Below are positions 12,226 to 24,200 of a stretch of 64,000 nucleotides of DNA, in pieces. The first letter of the stretch is position 1. Every line of letters starts with the position of its first letter. The notes under the pieces were generated by a model. That model had not been told where the DNA came from. It worked only from the letters and a program-made list of their open reading frames with translations, and did no database searches. The stretch is from Dendrocalamus latiflorus. Lineage: Eukaryota; Streptophyta; Magnoliopsida; Poales; Poaceae. The stretch spans positions 32,714,410 to 32,778,409 of the forward strand of contig CM029660.1 of assembly GCA_017311315.1 (NCBI GenBank), in the 5' to 3' direction. A program made the translations under genes and the position numbers.

Positions 12226-15200
12226 TAGAGGTGGCCAGTGGGCCGTGCCGGGCCGGCACGGCACGGGCCCGGGCTCGGCACGGCCCGTTTAGGCACGGCC
12301 CGTTAAGGCCCGTGTATTAAACGGGCCGTGCCGTGCCGGCCCGCGGGCCGCGGTGGGAGCCCAAGCACGGCCCGAGGCCGTGCCGTGCCGGCCCGGGCAC
12401 GATTAAGGCTAAACGGGTCGTGCCGGCCCGGCTAGCCCGTTTAGCCCGAAAAAAAGAAAAAATTAAGAAAAATTGTAGAAAATTAAGAAAAAATGTAGAA
12501 AATTCAGAAAAAAATATAGAAAATTGTAGACATTGTTAATCATAAAAATAAATATTTGCAATGACATAATGAGCTTTATTAATTTATTAAATTACATGGG
12601 ATGGTTGCCTCATTAAAAACTTTACCAAGTAAAAACTCAATTTGAGAAAACCTTGGTAAATAAAAAAGAATACAGCCTATAAAGCTCATTATTGACCACA
12701 TGTGAAAGAAAAATATTGAAAATCCTATTCATTGCTATCTAAATACAAATTCTCAAAAGATTCTTCTAAATATTTATTATCTGCAGTATGTTGGAGTCTT
12801 GATTCAGCCTGTTCCCAGTCTTTGACGGTCATAAGTACTTCGACCATCTCGTTGGAGAGACTTGTTCGTCGCTCCTCGATTATTCTTCCGGAAAGACTGA
12901 ATGCTGACTCCGAGGAGACTGTAGAGACAGGAACAGTCAACACATCCCGCGCTAATATGGATAGCACTGGATATGATACCTTCTGGGTTTGCCACCATGA
13001 GAGGATGTTCAACTCCTGCTCGAAGCTGACGCTATCACTGTTGAGATAGCTTGATAGGTCTCCAGTGTTTTGTCGCCTTCCTCCTCCTAACTGTTGTGTA
13101 CCTGCACCTGCACGAGAACTAGACGAAGAACCAAAAATCTTGCCCCATTGCATAGCCCCCCTAGAGGTGCTAGGGACTACCGGGGGTCTTTCTAAACGCA
13201 CAGATCCAAATTTATTTTCATATTTATTATATACCTCATGTAATTTATCCTTAACTTGTGTATAGTATGAACAATAGTCTAAACCGGTAGCCTCACTTAA
13301 AACTTGTAAAACATTTATAAATCCTTGGAGTTTGGCCCTAGGATCCAAAATAAAAGCAAATGCATATAAAATAGGAATTTCGCTCCAATATTTTAAAAAC
13401 TTAGATTTCATGGCACCTACAGCATCCCGTAGTATAGGATCATTTTCAAAAGCCTTTAGGTGAGTGGCAATTTCAACAATATTATGAACAATCATGGGAG
13501 ATGTAGGGTAGTATACTCCAGAAAGACAAACTGTAGCTTTATGAAAAATTTCTAGAAAGGAAAATATTTTTTCACCAACATCCCAATCGTCCTCAGTAAG
13601 TTCAGGGTCTCTAACTTGGGTTCTACTTGAGGAGCTACGAGATTGATGACTTTGGGTGTGAAGGAAAACAGATACAGTGCTCTTATGTGGCAATATATGT
13701 TTAAGCATAAGATAAGTAGAGTTCCATCTAACAGGCATGTCTAAACCAAATTTTCTAGGACGAACATTCATTGCTACGCAAAAACTCTTATATGCGGCTA
13801 TTCGTTGGTTAGAACAATTAATAAATGAAATTGCATCTCTAAAAGAATTAATACAAGCATCTAATCTTTTTAAACCGGATTTAACAATAAGATTAATAAT
13901 ATGACAAGCGCAACGTTGATGCAATAAGAAAGACTGTGCATAAGTATCAAACAAAGGAGTAAGAATTTCCATAGCTTTAGTGTTTGCAGCTGCATTATCT
14001 AAAGTTATGGAAAAAATCTTATTCGTGAGACCAAAATCTTCTACAACTTTAATAATATTTTCTGCAATATTTTCAGCATTATGTGAAACATTAATTAATT
14101 TAAATCCTATAATTCTTTTTTCCATTATCCAGTCATCATTAACATAATGAGCAACAACACTAATATAATCCTCTCTAGCCCTACCACTCCATATGTCGGA
14201 TGTTAAAGCAATAGAGAATGTACATGTATGAAACATTTCTTTCAATTTATCACGACAATTGTTATAATATTTAATTAAATCTCTAGTTGTTGTTTGCCTA
14301 GATACAGTACTAAATCGAGGGTTATGAGCAGTCTTAATATATTTTTGGAAAGCATCAGATTCACCAAAATTTAAAGGTAAATCTTGAGAAGCAATTAATC
14401 TACAAAGAGATTCCCGAGCTACCTCTGGGTTGTACTCCCACGTACGTACCGAGCCGTCGGGGTTATATTGCAGGTTAGTCTGGCGCATTTGTATTCCTTG
14501 CTTTTTCTTGCAGCTTGCAGCATGTCGTTGTAGATGACCCGTACCACCTGAAGATTTTGCAGTCAATTCATTACCACAAATTTTACAAACAGCATACCTC
14601 ACTTCAGTTCCATCACTGTCGGTCTTGATCTTCTTGTCGAAATCATTCCAAACTGTTGATGTACTAGTTCTTGTTCTTTTTGCACCCGTGCTTTGGGTCG
14701 TGGATGCACTTGTTGAGCCAGCAGAAGATGGATTGATTGGACCCTGCGCCACCGGGGCCGTCGTTTCTTCGGCATCTCCAGTTTGTACATGTGGATCTTC
14801 CGCGGATGGATATGCTTGTTGAAACGATTGCACATCCTCCGCCGTGAGCCCGTATTCGGAGAGTTGAAAATCGTAGTTCTCCATTAAACCTACAAATAAT
14901 AACAAAAAATTAAAGCAACAAATAATACCAAAAAATTGAAATAAGACAACATTATTACCTCCTTTGCAGCTCTCACAAAAAAATTTGAAGATTTTTGAAT
15001 TTTCGGATTTTTGCCCGAATTTTGACCAAATTTGCGCTAACACTTTCAGATTTTTCACAGCTAAACCGAGAGAGAAGAATGAGATTTGAGGTGTGGAAGA
15101 TGGAGGCCGGATGCCCCCTATTTATAGGAAAAATTTCAGATTTTTCCCGAAATTTTTGCTATTTTTCCCGAATTCCCCCCCCCAACGGTCACAAAAACGG

Positions 15201-15383
15201 CTATTTTTTGAAATTAACGGGCCGGCGTGCCGTGCCGGGCCGGCACGGCCCGTTTAGTGCCGTTGGGCGGGCCGTGCCGTGCCGTGCCGGCCCGCCCCGC
15301 CGTGCCGTGCCGTGCCCGGGCCGGGTCTACAGTGACGGGCCGTGGTGCGGCCCGTCACGGCCCGGCCCATTTGGCCACCTCTA
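12226..15383 (-). mobile_element. Complete Dart-like hAT transposon
   Basis: The ends TAGAGGTGGCCA (12226-12237) and TGGCCACCTCTA (15372-15383) are perfect 12-bp inverted repeats. They are flanked by the exact 8-bp duplication ACCATTTC (12218-12225 and 15384-15391), the hAT hallmark. Both termini carry about 200 bp of very GC-rich DNA packed with GGCCCGT and GCCGTGCCG motifs, which are likely subterminal transposase-binding repeats. The 3158-bp element carries one uninterrupted transposase frame on the minus strand. The right-hand end, read inward, continues AAATGGGC. From memory this is nearly the published 19-bp terminus of the rice Dart/nDart family. Confidence 0.95.
12725..14884 (-). CDS. 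hAT-superfamily transposase
   Basis: The protein is 719 residues and would cut and paste this element in the nucleus. I place the start at 14884 (MENYDF). An upstream in-frame extension to 15058 reads through an apparent 5'-UTR intron with donor GTAATA and acceptor TTTGTAG just before the start. A BED-type zinc finger lies at residues 78-125 (C100, C103, H117, H121). Next come the hAT catalytic-core blocks TSDIWSGR (first Asp) and TLDNAAAN (second Asp), then a CHIINLIVKSGL segment. A C-terminal dimerisation region follows (SSESAFSLSGRIIEERRTSL, then the conserved W in VKDW). No stop or frameshift is present and the length is normal for the family. It is transcribed within the element. Whether it is expressed or silenced cannot be seen. 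Confidence 0.93.
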   Translation of the reverse strand: MENYDFQLSEYGLTAEDVQSFQQAYPSAEDPHVQTGDAEETTAPVAQGPINPSSAGSTSASTTQSTGAKRTRTSTSTVWNDFDKKIKTDSDGTEVRYAVCKICGNELTAKSSGGTGHLQRHAASCKKKQGIQMRQTNLQYNPDGSVRTWEYNPEVARESLCRLIASQDLPLNFGESDAFQKYIKTAHNPRFSTVSRQTTTRDLIKYYNNCRDKLKEMFHTCTFSIALTSDIWSGRAREDYISVVAHYVNDDWIMEKRIIGFKLINVSHNAENIAENIIKVVEDFGLTNKIFSITLDNAAANTKAMEILTPLFDTYAQSFLLHQRCACHIINLIVKSGLKRLDACINSFRDAISFINCSNQRIAAYKSFCVAMNVRPRKFGLDMPVRWNSTYLMLKHILPHKSTVSVFLHTQSHQSRSSSSRTQVRDPELTEDDWDVGEKIFSFLEIFHKATVCLSGVYYPTSPMIVHNIVEIATHLKAFENDPILRDAVGAMKSKFLKYWSEIPILYAFAFILDPRAKLQGFINVLQVLSEATGLDYCSYYTQVKDKLHEVYNKYENKFGSVRLERPPVVPSTSRGAMQWGKIFGSSSSSRAGAGTQQLGGGRRQNTGDLSSYLNSDSVSFEQELNILSWWQTQKVSYPVLSILARDVLTVPVSTVSSESAFSLSGRIIEERRTSLSNEMVEVLMTVKDWEQAESRLQHTADNKYLEESFENLYLDSNE

Positions 15384-15458
15384 ACCATTTCTGTAAATAC
15401 GGGTTGCAATAGTACTAAATATGCCAAAAATTCGCACTATCCTCACCAGTCGCAAAGT

Positions 15459-15708
15459 ACTCCATTCCGTTAAAAAAAGAGCTGCTTTCGAATAAGTCAA
15501 ACTGTAAAACTTTATTTATTGATATCTTTTTAAATATTTAGATTATATAAATAAAAGTTATATATATTTATCTTAAAAATACTTATATAATATTATAATT
15601 TTATTAAATTTTATAAATATATTATAATAGTAATTAGTGCTTAAAGTGTTATTTTAGAACCATATACATGTCCCCAAAAAATCTGTTTTGTGAACCGGAG
15701 GAAACGGT
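15459..15708. repeat. Possible Stowaway-like MITE
   Basis: The left end TACTCCATTCCGTT and the right end (about 15690-15708, ...CGGAGGAAACGGTACTCC) resemble the CTCC-TCCG type termini common in grass Stowaway MITEs. The interior is about 200 bp of AT-rich DNA. The inverted repeat is imperfect and no clean TA duplication is certain. Confidence 0.4.
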
Positions 15709-16420
15709 ACTCCTACCGACACTCAGTCGTAAAAGCACATTGAACAGTAACTGTACCACTCCCACTGCACGGTGGTCTCACAGATGCTGTCCCACCTGAC
15801 AGTTTCAGAGGCTTCCAACTGTGTCAGTTAGCAAACAGAAATCAAAATTTTAAGACAAAAATGGTCAAACGGCCATCCTGTACTCCTCTGCCAAAGGAAT
15901 CTCCCGTTTTCTTAGGACTTCCCCTTCCTGCCCTGTTTTTTTTCCGTCAGTTCTTCTTGTTTTAGACACTAGTATTTTGATGTCTATAGGTTACTGCCAT
16001 TCATATTTTGCTGCTTGAGTGGTATTTTTGGATGCAATTAGGCATCACTGTGCTGCAATTTTTGCAATTCGCGGTGCAATTTTCGCCATTTTTTTTCCAT
16101 TTTATACTGCCTGTGAAAGGACCGAGGTTCAGGCAACCCTGATTTGATGTTCTTACTACCCGAACCCAAACCCTGACATTTTCTTGATTTTTTAGGACCT
16201 ACCAAGCTTGATACAGACGCACCTTTGCCCCAACTCCGATCTTTTTAGTTGTTTTCTACGGCGCTTAGGATTCAAGAAACTCCAAATCTGTTCTTGGACA
16301 TCCAAGCTCCAGATTCAGCCTGGAGCAATTTGGCTAAACCCAACAAAGAATCCAAGCTTTAGCGCGCAATCTCCAAGAACCCATTGAAGATCTTGCGCAA
16401 GAGCATAAGCAGCCAAGAAA
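15709..16420 (+). promoter_or_regulatory. Upstream region of the folate-biopterin transporter
   Basis: This is the 5' flank and leader of the gene starting at 16421. No coding frame, and no promoter element I can identify with confidence. Confidence 0.35.
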
Positions 16421-19214
16421 ATGTCGCCTCAGCTGCCGCCCGACCTCCCCGAGGACAAGGTGAGGAGCAGCCAGGAAGAGACCAATGTCCTCATCGAGGA
16501 GGCTCCGGGGTCGCCGGCGGACGGCCCCCGCTGGCCGCCGTCGCCGGTGGGGTGGTTCCGGATGCTGGCCAAGGAGCTGCACTGGAGCTTCGTGTTCGGC
16601 GTGGTGGCGACGTACGGCATCAGCCAGGGGCTCGGGGGCGGCATCACGCGCGTCGCGTCGGACTACTACTGGAAGGACGTGCAGCGGGTGCAGCCGTCGG
16701 CGGCGCAGGTGTACCAGGGCGTCACGTCGATCCCGTGGATGGTCAAGCCGCTCTGGGGCCTGCTCACAGACGTGCTCCCTGTGGCCGGCTACCGGCGCCG
16801 GCCGTACTTTGTTCTTGCAGGTGAGGAGTATTGGTTTTGGGTTGTGTTTGTTACAGACTTACAGTTATGATTGATTTCTCGAATACAGTGAACGCCCCTT
16901 GTTTATTTATGAACTGTAAACTGAATTTTTTGACTGAAATGTTGCGATGTTTGATGATCTGGTGCTGCGAGAGTAGTGGGGAAGCATATCGAGTTATTGA
17001 CAAGCAAGTTTGTGACTCACATATATCTGATAATTCTCTGTTGCTATGACTACTAGCTGGGCTGTCCATTTGAATGGATGTAGTTCAGATCCAAGCTACA
17101 TTAGAAAACAAAGTTATATTGCATTGAGTTAGCCATATACTTTTTTTGATCGGGTTGAGTTAGCCATATTGCTATGCTGAGAAGTGCAAACACTGACCAT
17201 TGACCAATAATTAGTAGGATGGTATTCAATGCAGCTATTTATGTGCATTTGTTCTAAACAAACTAACAAGGTTTGCCGCATAAGCCAAACACATTGGCTA
17301 TTCCTGTAGCAGTGGCATTTTTAATACTGTTCCCTCAATTAAATGTAACTATAATTTGGTAACAGGCTATGGAAATTTTTATTGATTTTGTTCCCTCCTT
17401 GTTTTCCGAGGAATATGCAGGCATCATGGGAGTGATTGCAATGGTTATAATCTCTCTTCACAGCAAGCTTCATGTATTGTTCGCGTTGTTAGCATTGATG
17501 GCTGGAAGTGCAAGTGTAGCAATAGCTGATGTAACAATAGATGCTTGTGTGGCTGAAAACAGTATAATGTACCCTCATCTTGCTGCTGACATGATGAGCT
17601 TAAACGGATTTTGTGCATCAGTTGGAGGTCTTATTGGATTCTCGATAAGTGGTTTTCTAGTTCATGCAATTGGGTCGAAAGTGAGTATCACCAGTTCACC
17701 ACACTCATGTTTTAGTACTTAATACTGCCCATTGATAGTCAGTAATCAGAAGAGTTGAATCTTCCTGATAATCCAATCTAAAGTACTTTATCCACAGAAG
17801 ATTCTGTTTTATGCATAAAGAATAAGTGCAGTGAGCTTGTCCTCCTCTCTTTCATCGGGTAGAAAGTAAATTGTCTATTGTTATTACCTTGGCTGGTGCT
17901 TGTATCTGATAGCAGATAAATCTTCTCTTTTCTCAAGGGTGCCCTTGGCATGATAACTATACCTTCTGCCTTGGTAATTTTAGCTGGAATGCTGTTTAAG
18001 GAGGTCCATATCCCCAACTTTCCATATGAGCAGGTTAGTAGGTTTCTTGTTTTCTTGTTTTCTTTTGTTGTTGTTGTTTGACATCAGGTACAAGTACTTT
18101 GTATGCATACACTAACTTTTTCCTATCTAAAACTACAAACTAGGCACATAAGAAGTTTGTAGAAGCCAGTGGAAAAATGTTGATGACCTTAAAATGCCCT
18201 GAAGTATGGCGGCCATGTGTTTACATGTACATGTCTCTTGCTATGAGTGTGGACATTCAAGAAGGAATGTTCTACTGGTACACAGATCGAAGTGCAGGGC
18301 CATCTTTTTCCGAGGTACATTTAGAAATATTCTGGCTATAATGCATGCTTTCTATTGCTATCGCTTCCATTTTTCTCATGAAAATATGGTTTTCCTGCAA
18401 TTAAAATTCTTTTGTAATTGACGTATCTGAAATGATATAACACTGATGCAAATATAGCATGACTACTTCTAAGAATTTTCCCATCTTTGACGCATAACCA
18501 AAATCACTGTTTCTGTTACTTTACCAGGGATTCATTGGGGTTATCTTCTCGATTGGGTCAGTCGGATCTCTTGTCGGAGTCATACTTTATCAAAATATTC
18601 TTAAGGACCATTCTTTTCACAACCTCCTCTTTTCAAGTCAGTTAATGCTAAGCCTGTCGGGAATGCTCGATCTGATCTTGGTACTTCGTCTAAATCTAAA
18701 ATTGGGGATACCTGATTACTACTTTGCTGTGATCGATGAGGGGATCTCCAAAATGATCAACCGTATCAAATGGATGCCACTTTTGGTGCTTAGCTCGAAG
18801 CTTTGTCCCCCTGGCATCGAGGGCACATTCTTTGCGCTACTCATGTCCATTGACAATATTGGCGTACTAACAGGATCTTGGGCTGGTGGATTGCTCCTTC
18901 ATTTGTTGAAAATCACAAGAACAGAATTCAAAAACCTCTGGGTGGCAATTATAATTCGAAATGCAATGAGGCTACTACCATTGGCACTGTTGTTTTTGGT
19001 GCCGAGAAGTGACCAGAATTCTGCTCTTCTTCCAGTTGATTTGCTGACTGAGTATGATGGTGCTGAAGCTCACCAAGTAGAGAATGTTGAGTTAACCTCC
19101 CTTACTGTTGATGGGAATTCGAGAAATGATAGTTCGCTCCAAGAATGCAAAAATAAGGAGGACCTTGATGTAGAAGAAGATGACGACCAGGCTTCACTGC
19201 TTGCCAATAGTTGA
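16421..19214 (+). CDS. Folate-biopterin transporter family protein
   Basis: This is a predicted multi-pass membrane carrier of the plant folate-biopterin transporter (FBT/BT1) family, which is related to the major facilitator superfamily. Some members move folates or pterins across plastid or other membranes. The exact substrate here is unknown. Five exons join in frame: 16421-16820, 17421-17680, 17938-18033, 18144-18314 and 18528-19214, giving 537 residues. Family blocks visible are a hydrophilic N-terminus, then KELHWSFVFGVVATYGISQG, VYQGVTSIPWMVKPLWGLLTD, ASVAIADVTIDACVAEN, GFCASVGGLIGFSISG and SIDNIGVLTGSWAGG. The tail is acidic (EEDDDQASLLANS). The start is the first in-frame ATG of the conserved N-terminus. 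No breaks are seen. The stop codon lies just past the first copy of a 50-bp tandem duplication. Confidence 0.9.
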
Positions 19215-19265
19215 TGGACCTTGATGTAGAAGAAGATGACGACCAGGCTTCACTGCTTGCCAATA
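19160..19265 (+). repeat. 50-bp direct duplication across the transporter stop codon
   Basis: A 50-bp unit starting GGACCTTGATGTAG at 19160-19209 is repeated without mismatch at 19216-19265, a period of 56 bp. The first copy encodes the last acidic residues and is followed at once by AGT TGA. The second copy is 3' UTR. Confidence 0.95.
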
Positions 19266-20153
19266 CGGGAATTTCAGAACACGAACGAATAGTTAAAAAT
19301 CAGAAAACATTACTTCTTTTAAGTTTTTCAGTTGTTCATGCTATCGTATTCATTTGTTTTACAGCAGGGTAGATGATCCTCAAATGTCACATAGTATGGA
19401 TACTTTGAAGTTTGATCTTGATGGTTTTTAAACTCACCCTGTATTATCTAATTTTGGCTCAAGTTTTACCAACTGTAAATTTATCTTCCTTGCAAGTTTA
19501 TGCAACATGTCTCTTTTTCCTTTTCCCTGCTCCAACCAGGCTACTTCATGCTCTATTTTTTTAGAGGAGGCTATTTCATGCTCTATGATTTCAGCTATGA
19601 AAGGCCCGAATTAAGGCCGCGATAGTCAAGTCCAGCGGATTAGGTTTCTCCGCAGCTCATTTTCATGAACAGATAAAGAGAACGATATGCTAATAGCGAT
19701 GTTGCTCAATCAGTTTGCCGCACGCCAACAATGATGGTTTTTTGCTTAAAAGGAACAATTAATGCTAGGTTACGCAGCTCAATGTCTTGTTTGGAATGCA
19801 TGAATTTGGGAGGAATCTTTCTATGAACTCTTATGCTTACTTACTTTAATAAAAAAAAATCCAATTGCATATACTCTGGATCAGCATTGCTTAAAAAGTT
19901 TTTTTATGATAAGAAAAATCCCTCGGGGCCTTTTTGGATCAGAGGATTTTCATAGGAATTTTGAGGATTCTGGTCTTAGGATTTTTTTTTTCTATAAGAG
20001 TTGTTTGAAACATAGGAATGGAGTTGTTAAATTCATACAGAATGCATTCCTATACCCCTGTTCCATAGAATGATAAGCATAGGCTCAAACACTATGTTTT
20101 TTTCTTTGAGAAGTACGATAATTTTCTCTCCCCTCTCTCTAATCAAGTAACAT
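19266..20153. other. Transporter 3' flank with unclassified repeats
   Basis: No gene seen. The phrase AGGCTA(C/T)TTCATGCTCTAT occurs twice about 25 bp apart (near 19539 and 19568). The stretch 19925-20110 (GGGCCTTTTTGGATCAGAGG onward) resembles a truncated MITE, but no second end was found. Confidence 0.4.
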
Positions 20154-20158
20154 CTAAT

Positions 20159-20763
20159 TGTTGGGTTTTCTTAAACCGTAGATTGATTTTATGGAGGCTT
20201 TCTGGTCTATCCTCTATTTATCTGTCTTTTCTGTGGTGCTACTCACAATTGCATCATGAGGTTAGAGGGTATGACCTTTTTATAGATTCCACTTTTCATA
20301 TGTTACAAAGTGATCCATCTGTTTTCGGTACACCATAAGGCTCTTGAAACATGTCACCAACCACGACCAGACATGTCAGTTTTATGAGGTCTAAAATATA
20401 TTAGTCCCAAACACATATGTGTGAATCATGCGTGATAATCAGATTGTTTATGAGAACAATTTTAATCTGACCATATGGGTTAATAGTCTACAGAGCCGAT
20501 TCTACAAAACAAACTCAACTATTTCACCCTATGTTGCACCCATGTTAAACACACACACACACACACATGCATATTAAATTCTAGGAGACTCGATCTCAGT
20601 AAATATGTCTACCATATTCTAGCACAGCTATCCTCGGCACCTCGAGTTAATTCTGCATCAAAATTTTCTCTATCACATGCATCAATAATATGAACAATTT
20701 CACAATGAGTTAAACTAACAATAATCATAATAAATGTTGAAAGCCACATAAAAATCCCAATAT
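20159..20763 (-). repeat. 3' LTR of the old Copia element
   Basis: Aligns along its length with 24879-25466, for example the shared block CACAATTG(C/T)ATCATGAGG. It contains a short CA microsatellite near 20548-20567. Confidence 0.85.
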
Positions 20764-21277
20764 CTCCCACTTAACCGAAACATTTCAATCAATAAACTGA
20801 AGTCACATATCTTTAACATGCTTAGAAAATAATTTCCGACTAAATGGCTTGGTCAATGTATCTTCCTTAAATCTGGCAGAATGCTTGGCCTCCCGCGCCA
20901 GAAGTCACCCTTCGAACGTCGCTTCTGGCTGGTTTTTACTTTTACTATGAAATAAGTGACAGATTGTTAGACATTCTCACAACCTTAAATGATGCAAAAA
21001 AATTCTCTTAACCAAACACCTTCCTTTGTTGCTTCAGATGCAGTAATGTATTCAGCTTCCATTAAGAAAAGAGCAATTGTATCCTATTTCCTACTGCACC
21101 AAAAAAAATAGCATCTCCTGTTAAAGTAAATAGATAACCAGAAGTTGAATTTTGGTCATCCGAGTTCCCTTACCAATAAGCATCAGTATAGCTCGTCAAG
21201 CGAAGATTATAACCATAAAAACACAATGAATATTCTATGGTTCCTTTGACATAACATAATACATATTTTATTTGTTT

Positions 21278-24200
21278 TCAGTGCTCTTCCCCCATGATTT
21301 TTTTGATATCCACTAATAATTCCAATAGCATTGCTAAGGTCAGGTCATGTGAATAACATAGCATACATAAGATATCTAAAGCTGAAGAATAGAGAATTCC
21401 ATTCATTCTAGCTTTTATCTCAGGAGTGTTTAGATATAATTCATCACTGAGTTTAGTTTCCTTCACAATAGGTACATTAGTAGGTTTGCTGTTTTTCATA
21501 GAAAATAATTTTAAATATTTTGAAGGTATGTCTTTTGGGACAACCCAAGAATCTTTCTATTCCAATCTCTATATATTTTTAATTCATAAACCATAGAAAG
21601 CTTCTCCTATATCTTTCGTATCAAATTTAGAAGACAAGTAAGCTTTCACTTCCATTGATGTATTTTTATCATTAGAAGTAATGAAAATATCATAAACATA
21701 TAAAAGACAAAAAATATAAAAATGCTTACCTATAAATTTTGTATATAAGTAATGATCATCTTTCGTCATTGAAAAACCATATGACATGATAGCATTATCA
21801 AATAAAATACACTATTGGCGTGAAGCTTATTTAAGACAATAAATTGATATATTCAGGTTGCAAACATTATTTTTATTTCCCTTTTATCTAAATTATTCCG
21901 GTTGTTTCATGTATATTTTCTTTTTCAAAAGGCAATTAAGAAAAACAATTTTAACATCCACTTGGTGGAGTTTAAACTCATAATAAGTAGTGAAAAGCAC
22001 TAATAATAAAAATTAAAGCAAATTTACAAACAAGAGAAAAAGTTTTCACAAAGTCAATACATTCCCTTTGTGTAAAGTCTTTAGCAACAAGTCTAGCCTT
22101 ATTTTTTTCACTAAACTTGCTGCAATCAATTTTCTTTTAAAAAAACCATTTACAACATATGGGCTTACGGTTGTTTGGTATATCAACAAGTTCCTAAACT
22201 TTATTTATTTTTATTGAGTTTAAATCTTCCCGCATTGCTTTCACCTATAGTTTTGATTGTGAGCAGTTTATTGCTTATTTATAAGTCTTTGATTCTTCCT
22301 CTAAATCTGAAATTTTATAGTGTACTTCCTCTAAGAACAAAAAATAATCATCTACATATTGGGGTGTACTTAAAATCTTTCCACTTCTCCTAAGCATGTT
22401 AGTGTAGTGAGTTTGATTTGCATTTCCTCTAGGAGCTGAACCTCCTTCAATGTGAGAATTAATACAAGATGTATATATCTGTGTTTCCGATAGAATTGCC
22501 AATAATTTCACCCTTGCCTGCTTAGCACGGTGAGGTATATTTTGATCTAAAAATATTGCATCTATACTTTTCACCAGTTTATCCTTTTCTAGATGATAAA
22601 ACTTGTATCCTTTTGATTCCAATGAATAACCAATAAAAATTTTTTGTGTGCTTTATATTGCAATTTTATATGATTTTGATTTAGCACTTTACAAACACAG
22701 CTAAGTGGCGAAGTAAGGGTCTCCTTCCAGTGCACAACTCATAACGAGTGACTGTTACAACATTAGATGATGAATTATTTAATAAAAAAATAGAGTATGT
22801 AAAGCTTCACTCCGAAAAGACAAAGGAATGTGTCAATAAGCCATCATAGACCTAACCATATCCATAAGTGTTCTATTCCTCCGCTCAGCAACTCCATTTT
22901 GTAACGAAGTGTAAGGTATGATACAACAATGAATAATTTCATGCTTTTTACAAAAATCATTTAATATTTCTGAAGTTTATTATCCTTCACAATCAATTCT
23001 TAAAATTTTGATCTTTATGTTCAATTGATTTCCCATTTCAGCTTTAAATGTTTTGAACACATCAAATCATTCCGATTTATATTTAAGAAGATAAACATAA
23101 CCAAATCTAGAATAATCATCAATGAATGTGATAAAATAAATCTTTTGACCTCTAGTGAGAGTAGACATCTCGCCACAAATATTAGAATAAATAATAGCAA
23201 GAGGTTCATTAGATCTTTCTGCCTTTAAAAAAGGTGCACGAGTCATTTTACCCCATTATACATGCCTTACAAATACAAAAATCTCCCACTTAAAGTGCAG
23301 AATTTTAGAATTAACAAGCCCTTAATTATGTTTTTAGATATGAGACCAAGTCATAAATGCTATAAATAATACTCTGAGCATGTGTTCCTATCATTAGTAT
23401 TCCTCTCTACGGATTTATTATCACCAACTAAGTAGTCGATATTGTCATCATTTAATAGTTCATCAAGAAAATAAAGACCCTCATGATGAGTTCTAGTGTG
23501 CACTAATTTCTCATTGAGCAATATTTTAACTCTTTCTTTTTCAAACAGTATATGATAACTAATAGATTCTAATTGAGCAACAGAGATTAAATTTCTTCTC
23601 ATACTAGGTGAATATAAAATGTCATATAATAATATTTTTCCTCCATTAAGGAGTTGTAGGATATAATTTCTAATTTCACATACATCAGTTTTAACACTAG
23701 TGCCCAAAATGACATATTTATTTTTCCTTAGAATTGTTTGCATAGAAGTAAAAGCTCTATAATCTAGAGTATGAGATGTAGCACTAGAATCGACAACCCA
23801 ACTATTTAGAAAAGTAGTAGTAAATAAAGATTTAGTGCATATAAAAATATTAGACATATTGTTAGACAAAGAATTGCTTTTACGCTCAATTAGTTGGTTG
23901 TTTTGATTCTTTTGCTCATTCTTCTTCTTCTTTTTCCTATAGTCAGCTCTGACATACCCATATTGGCCATAGTTGTGACACTTAAAATTCGTATACTTAT
24001 CATTCTTCTGAACTGAGTTATAATTTTCACGATCATCCCGATTATATTTCTTGTTAAGGTTTTCTCTCAAATCACCATTATGCTTCCTCTTTTCCAATTC
24101 ATTTTATTATTACCTTTTCTCTACAAGGTGTAACTTAGAATTGTGAGTATTTCTTTATTTTTCCTGAGAGAGTTTCTATCTTCTTCCATAAGCAAATGAT

